Shown piece after piece: positions 8,506 through 15,874 of a stretch of DNA of 42,296 nt. The stretch's first letter is position 1. Every line of letters begins with the position of its first letter. The notes beneath the pieces are model-generated. The model worked only from the letters and a program-made list of their open reading frames with translations, made no database searches and was not told the origin of the DNA. The DNA comes from Pseudomonadota bacterium (GTDB lineage Bacteria > Pseudomonadota > Alphaproteobacteria > Caulobacterales > Caulobacteraceae): positions 1 to 42,296 of the forward strand of contig JAEYAO010000047.1 in NCBI GenBank assembly GCA_023456105.1, written 5' to 3'. Position numbers and translations under genes: made by a program.

Positions 8506-10392
8506 CTATTGGCAGGCGAGGCACTCGTCGTAGTCGGTCTTGGGCACGGAGAAGAGGTCCGGCTGATTGGGATCGATTTCCTCTTCCGCCTTGTCCTCGG
8601 CGCCGGCGAAGGCGGCCCGCTGCACAGACTTGGAGCGGAGATAGTAGAGCGACTTCACGCCGCGCTCCCACGCCGACCAATGCAGCATGTGCAGGTCCCA
8701 CTTGTTGACGTCGCCGGGGATGAACAGGTTCAGCGACTGGGCCTGGCAGATTTCCGGCGCGCGATCAGCGGCCAGTTCGATCAGCCAGCGTTGGTCCAGC
8801 TCGAAAGCGGTCTTGAACACGCCCTTTTCATCTTCGTCGAGCTCGTCGATGTGCTGGACCGAGCCTTCCTTCTCCAGGATGGTGTTCCACACAGCCTCGG
8901 TGTTGATGCCCTTTTGTTCGAGCAGGCGCTCCAGATAGGGGTTCTTGACCGCAAAGGAGCCTGACAGGGTCTTGTGGGTGTAGATGTTGGCCGGGATCGG
9001 CTCGATACCCGCCGACGTGCCGCCGCAGATGATCGAGATGGAGGCGGTCGGGGCGATCGCCAGCTTATGGCTGAACCGCTCCATCACGCCCTGATCGGCG
9101 GCGTCCAGGCAGGGCCCCTTCTCCTCGGCCAGCAGGCGGCTGGCCTTGTCGGCCTCGCGGCGCAGGTGTTTGAACAGCCGCATGTTCCACGACTTGGCCA
9201 TGGCGGATTCGAACGCCACGCCCTGCGCCTGCAGAAAGGAGTGGAAGCCCATCAGGCCCAGGCCGACGGAGCGTTCGCGCTTGGCCGAATAGACAGCGTC
9301 CGCCATGGCCGCCGGCGCGCGCTGGATGAAGTCCTCCAGCACATTGTCGAGGAAGCGCATTACGTCCTCGATGAAGCGAGGCTCCTCGCGCCATTCCAGG
9401 AACGTCTCGGCGTTGACCGACGACAGGCAGCAGACGGCGGTGCGGTCCACGCCCAGGTGGTCCTTGCCCGTGTGCAGCATGATCTCGGCGCAGAGATTGG
9501 ACTGCTTGACCTTGAGACCCAGCGCCTTCTGGTGCGGCGCCATCTGGCGGTTCACCGTGTCGGAGAAGATCAGATAGGGCTCGCCCGTCTGCATCCGGAT
9601 CTCGAGGATCTTCGTCCACAGGCTGCGGGCGTCGACGGTTTTCCGCACTTCGCCAGTCTTTGGCGACTTGAGATCAAAGGTTTCGCCCAGTCTCACCGCC
9701 TCCATGAACTCGTCGGTGATGTTGATGCCGTGGTGCAGGTTCAGGGACTTGCGGTTGAAGTCGCCGGACGGCTTGCGGATCTCCAGGAACTCCTCGATCT
9801 CTGGGTGGAACACGTCCAGGTAGACCGCCGCCGAGCCCCGCCGCAGCGATCCCTGGCTGATCGCCAGCGTCAGCGAATCCATCACGCGGATGAAGGGGAT
9901 GATGCCGGAGGTCTTGCCTGCACCCTTGACCTTTTCGCCAATCGAGCGGACGCCGCCCCAGTAGGTGCCGATGCCGCCGCCGTTGGAGGCCAGGGCGACG
10001 TTCTCGTTCCAGACGTTCTGGATGCCGTCCAAGCTGTCGCCCACCGCGTTCAGGAAGCAGGAGATAGGCAGGCCGCGGTCGGCGCCCCCGTTGGACAGTA
10101 CGGGCGTGGCGGGCATGAACCACAGTTGGCTCATGTAGTCATAGACGCGCTGGGCGTGACCGGCGTCGTCGGAAAATGCGGTGGCGACGCGGGCGAACAT
10201 GTCCTGGTAGCTTTCGCCGGCCAGCAGATAGCGATCCTCCAGCGTCTTCTTTCCGAAATCGGTCAGCAGCGCGTCGCGCGAGCGGTCGATTCGGACGCCG
10301 GTCTCCACGACCTTCAGCTGCGGACGGAGCGGCGTCTTCATCCGCTCCGAGCCTGCGAAGTTGGCCGCCATCAGTGCTTCGCCGTCAGCCAT
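8506..10392 (-). CDS. nrdA: Ribonucleoside-diphosphate reductase alpha subunit (class I)
   Basis: Reduces ribonucleotides to deoxyribonucleotides together with NrdB. The active-site triad SNLCAE (Asn 299, Cys 301, Glu 303) is present. So are the redox-cysteine region PISCFLNAVGD, the nucleotide/loop motifs NGGGIGTYWGG and GSLRRGSAAVYLD, the radical-transfer Tyr pair SLYYLRSKS, and a C-terminal CLACQ cysteine pair for thioredoxin or glutaredoxin. I start at the ATG at 10392, which has GGGGA six bases upstream; the ATG at 10404 is an alternative. The frame stays open far upstream to 12216, but that part is antisense to other genes. At 628 residues the protein lacks the roughly 95-residue N-terminal ATP-cone of E. 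coli NrdA. NrdR-type boxes lie directly upstream. Its partner nrdB is 3.7 kb away on the other strand. Confidence 0.96.
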   Translation of the reverse strand: MADGEALMAANFAGSERMKTPLRPQLKVVETGVRIDRSRDALLTDFGKKTLEDRYLLAGESYQDMFARVATAFSDDAGHAQRVYDYMSQLWFMPATPVLSNGGADRGLPISCFLNAVGDSLDGIQNVWNENVALASNGGGIGTYWGGVRSIGEKVKGAGKTSGIIPFIRVMDSLTLAISQGSLRRGSAAVYLDVFHPEIEEFLEIRKPSGDFNRKSLNLHHGINITDEFMEAVRLGETFDLKSPKTGEVRKTVDARSLWTKILEIRMQTGEPYLIFSDTVNRQMAPHQKALGLKVKQSNLCAEIMLHTGKDHLGVDRTAVCCLSSVNAETFLEWREEPRFIEDVMRFLDNVLEDFIQRAPAAMADAVYSAKRERSVGLGLMGFHSFLQAQGVAFESAMAKSWNMRLFKHLRREADKASRLLAEEKGPCLDAADQGVMERFSHKLAIAPTASISIICGGTSAGIEPIPANIYTHKTLSGSFAVKNPYLERLLEQKGINTEAVWNTILEKEGSVQHIDELDEDEKGVFKTAFELDQRWLIELAADRAPEICQAQSLNLFIPGDVNKWDLHMLHWSAWERGVKSLYYLRSKSVQRAAFAGAEDKAEEEIDPNQPDLFSVPKTDYDECLACQ

Positions 10393-10416
10393 ATCGATCC
10401 CCATCGCGTGCCTGAG

Positions 10417-10464
10417 CCACCAGATGTTGTGTCTGGTTTGCTTAAGAGAGACTAAATCACCTTG
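10417..10464 (-). promoter_or_regulatory. NrdR box pair upstream of nrdA
   Basis: On the minus strand 10432-10417 reads ACACAACATCTGGTGG, matching 12 of 16 positions of the NrdR box consensus ACACWATATATWGTGT. A weaker second box, CAAGGTGATTTAGTCT at 10464-10449, starts exactly 32 bp away and keeps the TTTAGTxT right half. Paired boxes about 31-32 bp apart are the known NrdR arrangement. The proximal box lies 12 bp upstream of the alternative ATG at 10404, so it overlaps the transcript start or leader. Confidence 0.75.
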
Positions 10465-10624
10465 TTCAGGGGCACTCAACATCCACTTTCCAAAAAGGAT
10501 GCCTCGACAAACGCACCAAGGCTCTGTCGCGCTCGATTCGCAGTCGATCGCAGGCTGGAATCGCTGGCCTTTGTCCGCTTTGCACAGGACCGCCCACAGG
10601 CGCCTTTTTTCCCGTGGAGGAACG

Positions 10625-10657
10625 ATGCCCCGAGCGTGGCCGTTCGCCCATCCATGA
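10625..10657 (+). CDS. Coupled leader peptide ahead of PAP2 gene
   Basis: A 10-codon frame (MPRAWPFAHP) has the strong ribosome site GGAGGAACG immediately upstream. It ends with a TGA that overlaps the ATG of the phosphatase gene as ATGA at 10654-10657. The phosphatase ATG has no ribosome site of its own, so the leader most likely delivers ribosomes by termination-reinitiation. The peptide is Pro-rich, which might slow ribosomes, but that is speculative. Confidence 0.5.
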   Translation: MPRAWPFAHP

Positions 10658-11409
10658 CTTCGTCCGCCCTCAAACTCTTTTTCGCACGCGCCGGGCGGCT
10701 GGCGCACGCCGAGTTCGCCGCACTGGGCGCCATGGCGGTGATCGCGCTGGGCGTGATGGCCTTTGTGGAGCTGGCCGACGACATGACCGAGGCCGACGGC
10801 CAGGCATGGGACGCGCGCATTCTCGCGGTGATGCGTCCCTACGCGGACGATCCCTCGCGCCCATGGGGTCCGTGGTGGCTGAAGGAGGCGGCGGCGGACA
10901 TCACGTCGTTGGGCGGCATCTCGGTGCTTGGGCTGTTCGCCACCATCGCCGTGGGCTTTCTGCTGACCCAGCGCAAGTGGCTGTCCTCGACGTTGCTGGT
11001 CGTGGGCCTCGCCGGCGGCGTGGCCCTGTCGGAGGGGCTGAAGGCGGTGTTCGAGCGCGAGCGTCCGCCCGAGGTCGCCCAGGCGGTCGAGACGATCAAC
11101 GCCAGCTTCCCGTCCGGCCATGCGCTTCTGTCCACCGTCTTCTACCTCAGCCTCGGCGTCATGCTGACGCGAGCCTTTCCGCGTCGCCGCTTCAAGATTT
11201 TCGTGCTTTGCGTGTCGATGATCATGGCGCTGCTGGTGGGCGCCACGCGGGTCTATCTGGGGGCGCACTGGGCCTCGGACGTGCTGGCGGGATGGAGCGT
11301 CGGCGCGGCCTGGGCCATGGCGCTGTGGCTCGTCGCCTATGCGGTCGAGCGCTTCCAGCAGGCGCGCCGCGCGCCGCTGCAGGATGAGCCGGCGCCTGCG
11401 GCGATCTGA
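10654..11409 (+). CDS. PAP2-family membrane phosphatase
   Basis: Type 2 phosphatidic-acid phosphatase superfamily protein, 251 residues, with about five to six hydrophobic segments. The three-part active site is visible: KAVFERERPPE (KxxxxxxRP), PSGHA, and TRVYLGAHWASDVLAG (SRxxxxxHxxxD type with Thr for Ser). Such enzymes dephosphorylate lipid phosphates or undecaprenyl pyrophosphate on the outer face of the inner membrane; the substrate cannot be told here. The start is set by the ATG overlapping the stop of a short leader frame. An earlier in-frame start would read through the nrdA promoter. It is transcribed away from nrdA. Confidence 0.9.
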   Translation: MTSSALKLFFARAGRLAHAEFAALGAMAVIALGVMAFVELADDMTEADGQAWDARILAVMRPYADDPSRPWGPWWLKEAAADITSLGGISVLGLFATIAVGFLLTQRKWLSSTLLVVGLAGGVALSEGLKAVFERERPPEVAQAVETINASFPSGHALLSTVFYLSLGVMLTRAFPRRRFKIFVLCVSMIMALLVGATRVYLGAHWASDVLAGWSVGAAWAMALWLVAYAVERFQQARRAPLQDEPAPAAI

Positions 11410-11462
11410 AACCTGCGAGTCGTTTACGCTTGCGCCTTGGCGACGCCTCGGCGTAAAGCGCC

Positions 11463-11563
11463 GCTCGTCATCGGGGAGTAGCCGCCCGCGCCGATCATGC
11501 GGGGCTCGCGTCAACACACTTTCCCTTCGCCCGGAGGGAATGGCGCAAGACGCCGGGACGAGC
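11463..11563 (+). promoter_or_regulatory. yybP-ykoY (Mn2+) riboswitch aptamer
   Basis: The sequence shows the conserved yybP-ykoY core. P1 is formed by GCTCGTC (11463-11469) and GACGAGC (11557-11563). The L1 loop motif CGGGGAGTAGCC, the CGTCAACAC segment, the hairpin TTCCC/GGGAA, and the second conserved loop GGCGCAAGACGCC follow in the right order. This class binds Mn2+ and commonly controls Mn2+ exporters. It sits 118 bp ahead of a GDT1-type transporter gene, exactly the expected partner. The remaining leader (11564-11680) contains a second GGCAAGACC and several GC-rich stems, presumably the expression platform; no poly-T terminator is visible, so control of translation is likelier. Confidence 0.9.
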
Positions 11564-11680
11564 TGAGCGCTCGATCCGGCACGGCAAGACCGCTGGCTTT
11601 CGCAGGGTGCATCCACGCGGGGCCCGGCTGCGAACGCCACAGGTCCGTCCGCCGAGGTTCCCCGCGCAAACGAGAACGGC

Positions 11681-12244
11681 TTGGAAGCCTTTCTGATCTC
11701 GACCGGCCTGGTCTCCATCGCGGAGATCGGGGACAAGACCATGTTGCTGTCCATCGTGATGGCGGCGACCTGGCGCAGGCCCGCGCCCATCCTCCTGGGC
11801 ATCCTGGCGGCGACGCTGCTGAACCACGCCTTTGCGGCGCTGGCCGGCACGGTGCTGGCCCAGTTCATCCAAAGTGAATGGATGCGCTGGATCGTCGGGA
11901 TCGCCTTTCTCGGCTTCGCCGGCTGGGCGCTGATCCCCGACACGCTGGAAGACCAGTCGGCCGAGGTCCAGCGCGGCTTCTGGGCCATCTTCTGGACCAC
12001 CGCCTCGGCCTTTTTCCTGATCGAGATGGGCGACAAGACCCAGGTGGCCACCGCCCTGCTGGCCGCACGGTTCGACAACCTTCCCGCGGTGGTCGCCGGA
12101 TCTACGCTGGGCATGATGCTGGTCAACGGGCCGGCCGTGCTGCTGGGCGAGACGGCGGCCCGGCGTCTGCCGCTGAAGTGGATCCGCATCGCGGCGGCTG
12201 CCGGCTTCGCCGCCACCGGCTTGTGGATCCTGCTGGCCGGCTAG
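11681..12244 (+). CDS. TMEM165/GDT1-family Mn2+ exporter (UPF0016)
   Basis: A 187-residue integral membrane protein made of two homologous halves, each with the signature E-x-G-D-K-T (SIAEIGDKTML near residue 13 and IEMGDKTQVA in the second half). UPF0016/GDT1 proteins such as MneA export Mn2+ (in some organisms Ca2+) by exchange. The start is a TTG at 11681, giving MEAFLISTGLVSIAEIG; no ATG or GTG fits the N-terminus. A yybP-ykoY riboswitch precedes it, so expression is expected to rise with Mn2+. Its stop overlaps the stop of the convergent phosphoesterase gene through the shared palindrome CTAG at 12241-12244. Confidence 0.93.
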   Translation: MEAFLISTGLVSIAEIGDKTMLLSIVMAATWRRPAPILLGILAATLLNHAFAALAGTVLAQFIQSEWMRWIVGIAFLGFAGWALIPDTLEDQSAEVQRGFWAIFWTTASAFFLIEMGDKTQVATALLAARFDNLPAVVAGSTLGMMLVNGPAVLLGETAARRLPLKWIRIAAAAGFAATGLWILLAG

Positions 12245-13059
12245 ATTTCGAACACGCGGTAGGGGGTTTCACCCAAGGTCCGCAGCACCGGCAGGGCGAC
12301 GTTGTAGACCGGCACGCCCTTGTTGGTGCGCCCCTCGTGCGCGCCGCGGTGGGCGTGGCCGTGGACCACCAGCTTGACGTTGTCATAGCGGTCGATGGTT
12401 TCGGCCAGACGCGACGAGCCGAGGAAGGCGTGGATCTCCGGCGGCTCGCCCATCACCGTCTCGACGACCGGCGCATAGTGCAGCATCACCACCGAGCGTT
12501 CAGTCCGAAGCGTGCGGATCGAAGTGTCTATGGCGTTGGCGTCCTCGATCGCTTCGCCCACGAAGGTCTTGATCGACTGCTCGCCGAACGGGCTCAGCAT
12601 GTAGCGGCCGAAGCCGCCGACAAAGCCCTTGCCGCCGGCGAATCCCACGCCCTCGATCTCATAGGCGCGTCCCTCGCCCAGCATCTTCACGCCCGCATCG
12701 CACAGCATCTTGAACACGTGATCGGGCTGGCCGCACTCATGTTCGTGGTTGCCCAGCACGCCCACCATAGGGATGCGGCACGCCTTGAGGTCCTCCAGCA
12801 GGATCTCGACCTCGCGCGTCTTGCCGTAGTTGACCAGGTCGCCGCACAGGCACAGCACGTCCGCGTCGTCGCCCACCCGCTCGAACAGGTCGCGGTAGGG
12901 CCGCTCCGACGTCTCGCCCACGTGAAGGTCGCCCACGGCCGCCACGCGCAGCTTGCGCGTCGGCCCCTGGTCCATGCCGGGCTGGGGCGTCTGCGGATCG
13001 GCCGCGGGCGCGTCGTTGGCGGCGTCGGACAGGGTCACGGGATCAGTGGACGGGATCAT
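12241..13059 (-). CDS. Calcineurin-like metallophosphoesterase
   Basis: All five metallophosphoesterase blocks are present in order: GDLHVG, GDLVNYG, GNHEHE, LHYAP and GHAH. The family binds two metal ions and hydrolyses phosphomono- or diesters; the substrate is not predictable. The ATG at 13059 has GGAGGAGCG directly upstream; longer frames lack a ribosome site. The protein is 272 residues, with no signal peptide, so it is cytosolic. The start lies 17 bp inside the end of the upstream nucleotidyltransferase gene, so the two are probably co-translated. Its stop abuts the GDT1 gene tail to tail. Confidence 0.92.
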   Translation of the reverse strand: MIPSTDPVTLSDAANDAPAADPQTPQPGMDQGPTRKLRVAAVGDLHVGETSERPYRDLFERVGDDADVLCLCGDLVNYGKTREVEILLEDLKACRIPMVGVLGNHEHECGQPDHVFKMLCDAGVKMLGEGRAYEIEGVGFAGGKGFVGGFGRYMLSPFGEQSIKTFVGEAIEDANAIDTSIRTLRTERSVVMLHYAPVVETVMGEPPEIHAFLGSSRLAETIDRYDNVKLVVHGHAHRGAHEGRTNKGVPVYNVALPVLRTLGETPYRVFEI

Positions 13060-13822
13060 GGCGCTCCTCCAGGCCCTTTCCGACCACATCGCCGAAGCCC
13101 CATTCGGAGATGTCGGCCACATAGTCGCGTGGGCTGAACAGACGGCCGCGGCACACCTTTACGCGCGGCGCCGGCAGATCGATCTGGGCCTGAAGCCGTT
13201 CGGTCAGCTCCTCCATCAGCCAGCGCGGCACCCGGTCGCGCTCGGTCGGATAGGCGAAGCGAAAGTTCAGCAGGTGCGACATCAGCACCTCCCAATAGAG
13301 GTCCATCTGATCCAGCAGGCTCTTCCAGTCGATGGCTTCCGACTGCTTCAGGATCACGTGGTTCACGTCCGCGCCGTCGTAGCGATAGCGATCCTGGATG
13401 AAGACCTTGGACAGGATCAGGGCCGTCGGCGGCGTGATCTTCACCTCGTGTCCGTAGACCTTGATGACGTCGCCGCTGAACCAGGCGTCCGACACCGCGA
13501 TGGTGCCGTTGGACATGGCGAAGATGACGTCGAAGAAGTGCTTGTCGTCCTTCCAGACCTTGGCGATCCATCGCTCGTCCTCGACGTCGGTGCGATAGCC
13601 CTTGGCCTGGAAGAAGGCCAGGATGCGGGGGTAGTCGCCGGGCTTGCAGAACACGTCCAGGTCCTTGGTGGGCCGCCGGATGCCGGTATAGGCCGTCACC
13701 GCATAGGTTCCAGACAGCAAGAAAGGCACGCCCGATTCCTTCAGCAGCCGCAGGCTCTCCTCGTAAAAGGCCAGCGCTTCGGGCGGCGGCTCGAAGGTCG
13801 GTTCGAGGATGACTTCGGACAT
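13043..13822 (-). CDS. Nucleotidyltransferase-fold protein
   Basis: A 259-residue cytosolic protein whose N-terminal part fits the minimal nucleotidyltransferase fold. FLLSGTYAVTAYTGI is followed by RRPTKDLDVFC, an xGT-x-DxD-like arrangement, and a further acidic strand appears at HFFDVIFA. The C-terminal half is alpha-helical (SKVFIQDRYRYDGADVNH and onward) and does not match a domain I can name. Related proteins are usually annotated only as nucleotidyltransferase family. The gene overlaps the phosphoesterase gene by 17 bp, suggesting one functional unit. The ATG at 13822 lies about 140 bp from the nrdB NrdR box on the opposite strand. Confidence 0.8.
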   Translation of the reverse strand: MSEVILEPTFEPPPEALAFYEESLRLLKESGVPFLLSGTYAVTAYTGIRRPTKDLDVFCKPGDYPRILAFFQAKGYRTDVEDERWIAKVWKDDKHFFDVIFAMSNGTIAVSDAWFSGDVIKVYGHEVKITPPTALILSKVFIQDRYRYDGADVNHVILKQSEAIDWKSLLDQMDLYWEVLMSHLLNFRFAYPTERDRVPRWLMEELTERLQAQIDLPAPRVKVCRGRLFSPRDYVADISEWGFGDVVGKGLEERHDPVH

Positions 13823-13964
13823 GTCTCGGGTCTCTGATTGGTCAGGGTTGGCAAACGGCGGCGGAAGCGGCGCGGTTCCGCTTGCGCCGTCGGGCTTCGA
13901 CCCTCGAGCGTCGCCGTCCGTGCGGATTCATCAACAGGCTCATCCCCATCTGATTGAAGTGCCG

Positions 13965-14012
13965 ACACCACATTTGGTGTTCATGACGAAAGTTGATCGC
14001 AACATCTGCGAA
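13965..14012 (+). promoter_or_regulatory. NrdR box pair upstream of nrdB
   Basis: The near-perfect palindrome ACACCACATTTGGTGT at 13965-13980 matches 12 of 16 positions of the NrdR box. A second dyad, TCGCAACATCTGCGAA at 13997-14012, begins 32 bp later and shares the AACATCTG core with the nrdA box. The pair ends 73 bp before the nrdB ATG. The NrdR protein itself is not encoded in this window. Confidence 0.78.
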
Positions 14013-14085
14013 ACAACACTTGGCGCCGGGCGCATGCGGCCGCATGGTGAAGCGATCCTTTCCGAATCCGCCAGGCCTCTTTTCG

Positions 14086-15144
14086 ATGAACGCTCACAGC
14101 CCGATCATCCGCCCGGAAGGCGCGCAAGCCGCCGGCCTCCTGACCCCCTCGCTCGCCTACAAGCCGTTCCGCTATCCGTGGGCGTTCGACATGTGGAAGA
14201 AGCAGCAGCAGGTCCACTGGATGCCCGAGGAGGTGCCGCTGGGCGAGGATTGCAAGGACTGGGCGACCAGCCTGACGGAGGGCGAGCGCAACCTGCTGAC
14301 CCAGATCTTCCGCTTCTTCACCCAGGCGGACATCGAGGTCCAGGACAACTACATGGAGCGCTACGGCCGGGTGTTCAAACCGACCGAGGTCAAGATGATG
14401 CTGGCCGCCTTTGCCAATATGGAGACCATCCATATCGCGGCCTACGCCCTGCTGCTCGAGACCATCGGCATGCCCGAGAGCGAGTTCGGCGCCTTCATGG
14501 AATATGAGGCCATGCGGGACAAGCACGACTACATGGGCCAGTTCGGCGTGGACACCGACGCCGACATCGCCCGGACGCTGGCGATGTTCGGGGGCTTCTC
14601 GGAAGGGGTTCAGCTGTTCGCGTCGTTCGCCATGCTGATGAACTTCCCGCGCCAGAACAAGATGAAGGGCATGGGCCAGATCGTGTCCTGGTCGGTGCGC
14701 GACGAGAGCCTGCACTGCGAAGGCGTCATCAAGCTGTACCACGCCTTCAACAAGGAGACCGGCGCCGTCACCAAGACCGTCGCCGACGACATCGTCGACT
14801 GCTGCAAGACCGTGGTGGACATGGAGGACAAGTTCATCGACCTGGCCTTTGAAATGGGTTCTGTCGACGGCATGACCCCGCACGACATCAAGCAGTACAT
14901 CCGCTTCATCGCCGACTGGCGCCTGCGCCAGCTGAAGCTGCCCGAGGTCTATGGCGTGACGGAGAACCCGCTGCCCTGGCTGCAGGCGCTGCTGAGCGGG
15001 GTCGAGCACGCCAACTTCTTCGAGGCGCGCGCCACCGAATACTCCAAGGCGGCGACCCAGGGCTCCTGGCACGGCGCCGAGGGCGTCTGGACCGAGTTCG
15101 ACCGCATGATGGCCCGGCGCGACATGAGCCTGGTGATCGGCTGA
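14086..15144 (+). CDS. nrdB: Ribonucleoside-diphosphate reductase beta subunit (class I)
   Basis: The ferritin-like radical-generating subunit of class I ribonucleotide reductase, 352 residues. Metal ligands and the radical Tyr are conserved: Asp in QADIEVQD; Glu 113, His 116 and Tyr 120 in METIHIAAY (E. coli 115, 118 and 122); Glu in FSEGVQLFASF; and Glu/His in RDESLHCEGV. I use the ATG at 14086, giving MNAHSPIIRPEG. A longer in-frame start at 13993 would run through the NrdR boxes. No ATP-cone precedes the domain, unlike some NrdB proteins that carry one. A terminator follows closely. It is controlled separately from nrdA, which is divergent 3.7 kb away. Confidence 0.96.
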   Translation: MNAHSPIIRPEGAQAAGLLTPSLAYKPFRYPWAFDMWKKQQQVHWMPEEVPLGEDCKDWATSLTEGERNLLTQIFRFFTQADIEVQDNYMERYGRVFKPTEVKMMLAAFANMETIHIAAYALLLETIGMPESEFGAFMEYEAMRDKHDYMGQFGVDTDADIARTLAMFGGFSEGVQLFASFAMLMNFPRQNKMKGMGQIVSWSVRDESLHCEGVIKLYHAFNKETGAVTKTVADDIVDCCKTVVDMEDKFIDLAFEMGSVDGMTPHDIKQYIRFIADWRLRQLKLPEVYGVTENPLPWLQALLSGVEHANFFEARATEYSKAATQGSWHGAEGVWTEFDRMMARRDMSLVIG

Positions 15145-15166
15145 ACCCAAGCCCTCCGGCGACGAC

Positions 15167-15196
15167 AAAAAAGGCCCGGCGACGCCGGGCCTTTTT
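15167..15196. terminator. Bidirectional rho-independent terminator
   Basis: An A-run (15167-15172), the stem GGCCCGGC/GCCGGGCC around GAC (15173-15191) and a T-run (15192-15196) form a symmetric terminator. It lies between the convergent nrdB and DUF4142 genes and can serve both. Confidence 0.95.
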
Positions 15197-15216
15197 CGTT
15201 TCGATCGGTGGGGCGC

Positions 15217-15774
15217 TCAGCGCGCGGCGGCGATCATCCGGTCGACCTCGGCCAAGTGGCGCTGGACGATCGGCACGGTGGCCGTCGCGGCGGCCTTCAG
15301 CGCCGGCGACGTTCCAGCTTCCGAATAGGTCTTCTGCACGCCCAGCGCTTCTTTGTGCGCCATCTGCTGCTGCGTCAGGTACAGGCGGTCACGCTCGACG
15401 CCCTGGAACATCTTCAGCGCATTGACCATGGCGGCCTGATGCTGGGCCAGCATCGCCGGCGGCGGGGTCACGCCGTCGCGGCGCGCGGCCGCCATCGCGT
15501 CGGCGGTGGTCTTGGTGTGATGGTCGATCATCATCTGGGCGAAGCGGCGGACCTCCGGGTTCTGGGTCGTCTCCAGAACCGCCTGGCTCGACTGGATCTC
15601 GTACAGATCACCACCGCCGGCCAGCATCAGGAAATCCATGGGCGACGGGGCGGGCGTCAGGGTGCCGGCCGGGGTCCAGTTGTAACGATAGGATTGCGGC
15701 GTGGCCTGAGCGGCGGCAGCGCCGGCGGAGAGCAGGGCGGCGACGCAGACGGCGCCGGCGATGAGCTTTTGCAT
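15217..15774 (-). CDS. DUF4142 domain exported protein
   Basis: A 185-residue protein with a clear signal peptide (MQKLIAGAVCVAALLSAGAAAAQ). A four-helix, ferritin-like DUF4142 domain follows, running from about residue 45 (MDFLMLAGGGDLYEIQSS) to the end. The family motif RRFAQMMIDHHTKTT, with paired His, is present, as is the later helix MAHKEALGVQKTY. The function of DUF4142 is unknown; members often occur as periplasmic stress-associated proteins. It is transcribed alone, converging on nrdB, with a shared terminator. Confidence 0.85.
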   Translation of the reverse strand: MQKLIAGAVCVAALLSAGAAAAQATPQSYRYNWTPAGTLTPAPSPMDFLMLAGGGDLYEIQSSQAVLETTQNPEVRRFAQMMIDHHTKTTADAMAAARRDGVTPPPAMLAQHQAAMVNALKMFQGVERDRLYLTQQQMAHKEALGVQKTYSEAGTSPALKAAATATVPIVQRHLAEVDRMIAAAR

Positions 15775-15874
15775 GGATATCCTCGTTGTTCCGGCAGCAG
15801 AACCTCGCCAAACGCCGATAGTTCCCCAGGATGGGGCGTTTGGACTGCGCCGTCCGCGCGGCTAGAGTCTGCGG

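Noticed and set aside
10405..12216. A nrdA frame extended by about 600 residues
   Set aside because: The extension is antisense to the PAP2 and GDT1 genes and the riboswitch, has low-complexity composition and no recognisable domain.
14021..14085. Start of nrdB at the ATG at 13993 or between it and 14086
   Set aside because: The earlier start would place coding sequence over the NrdR boxes; the conserved protein begins after the ATG at 14086.
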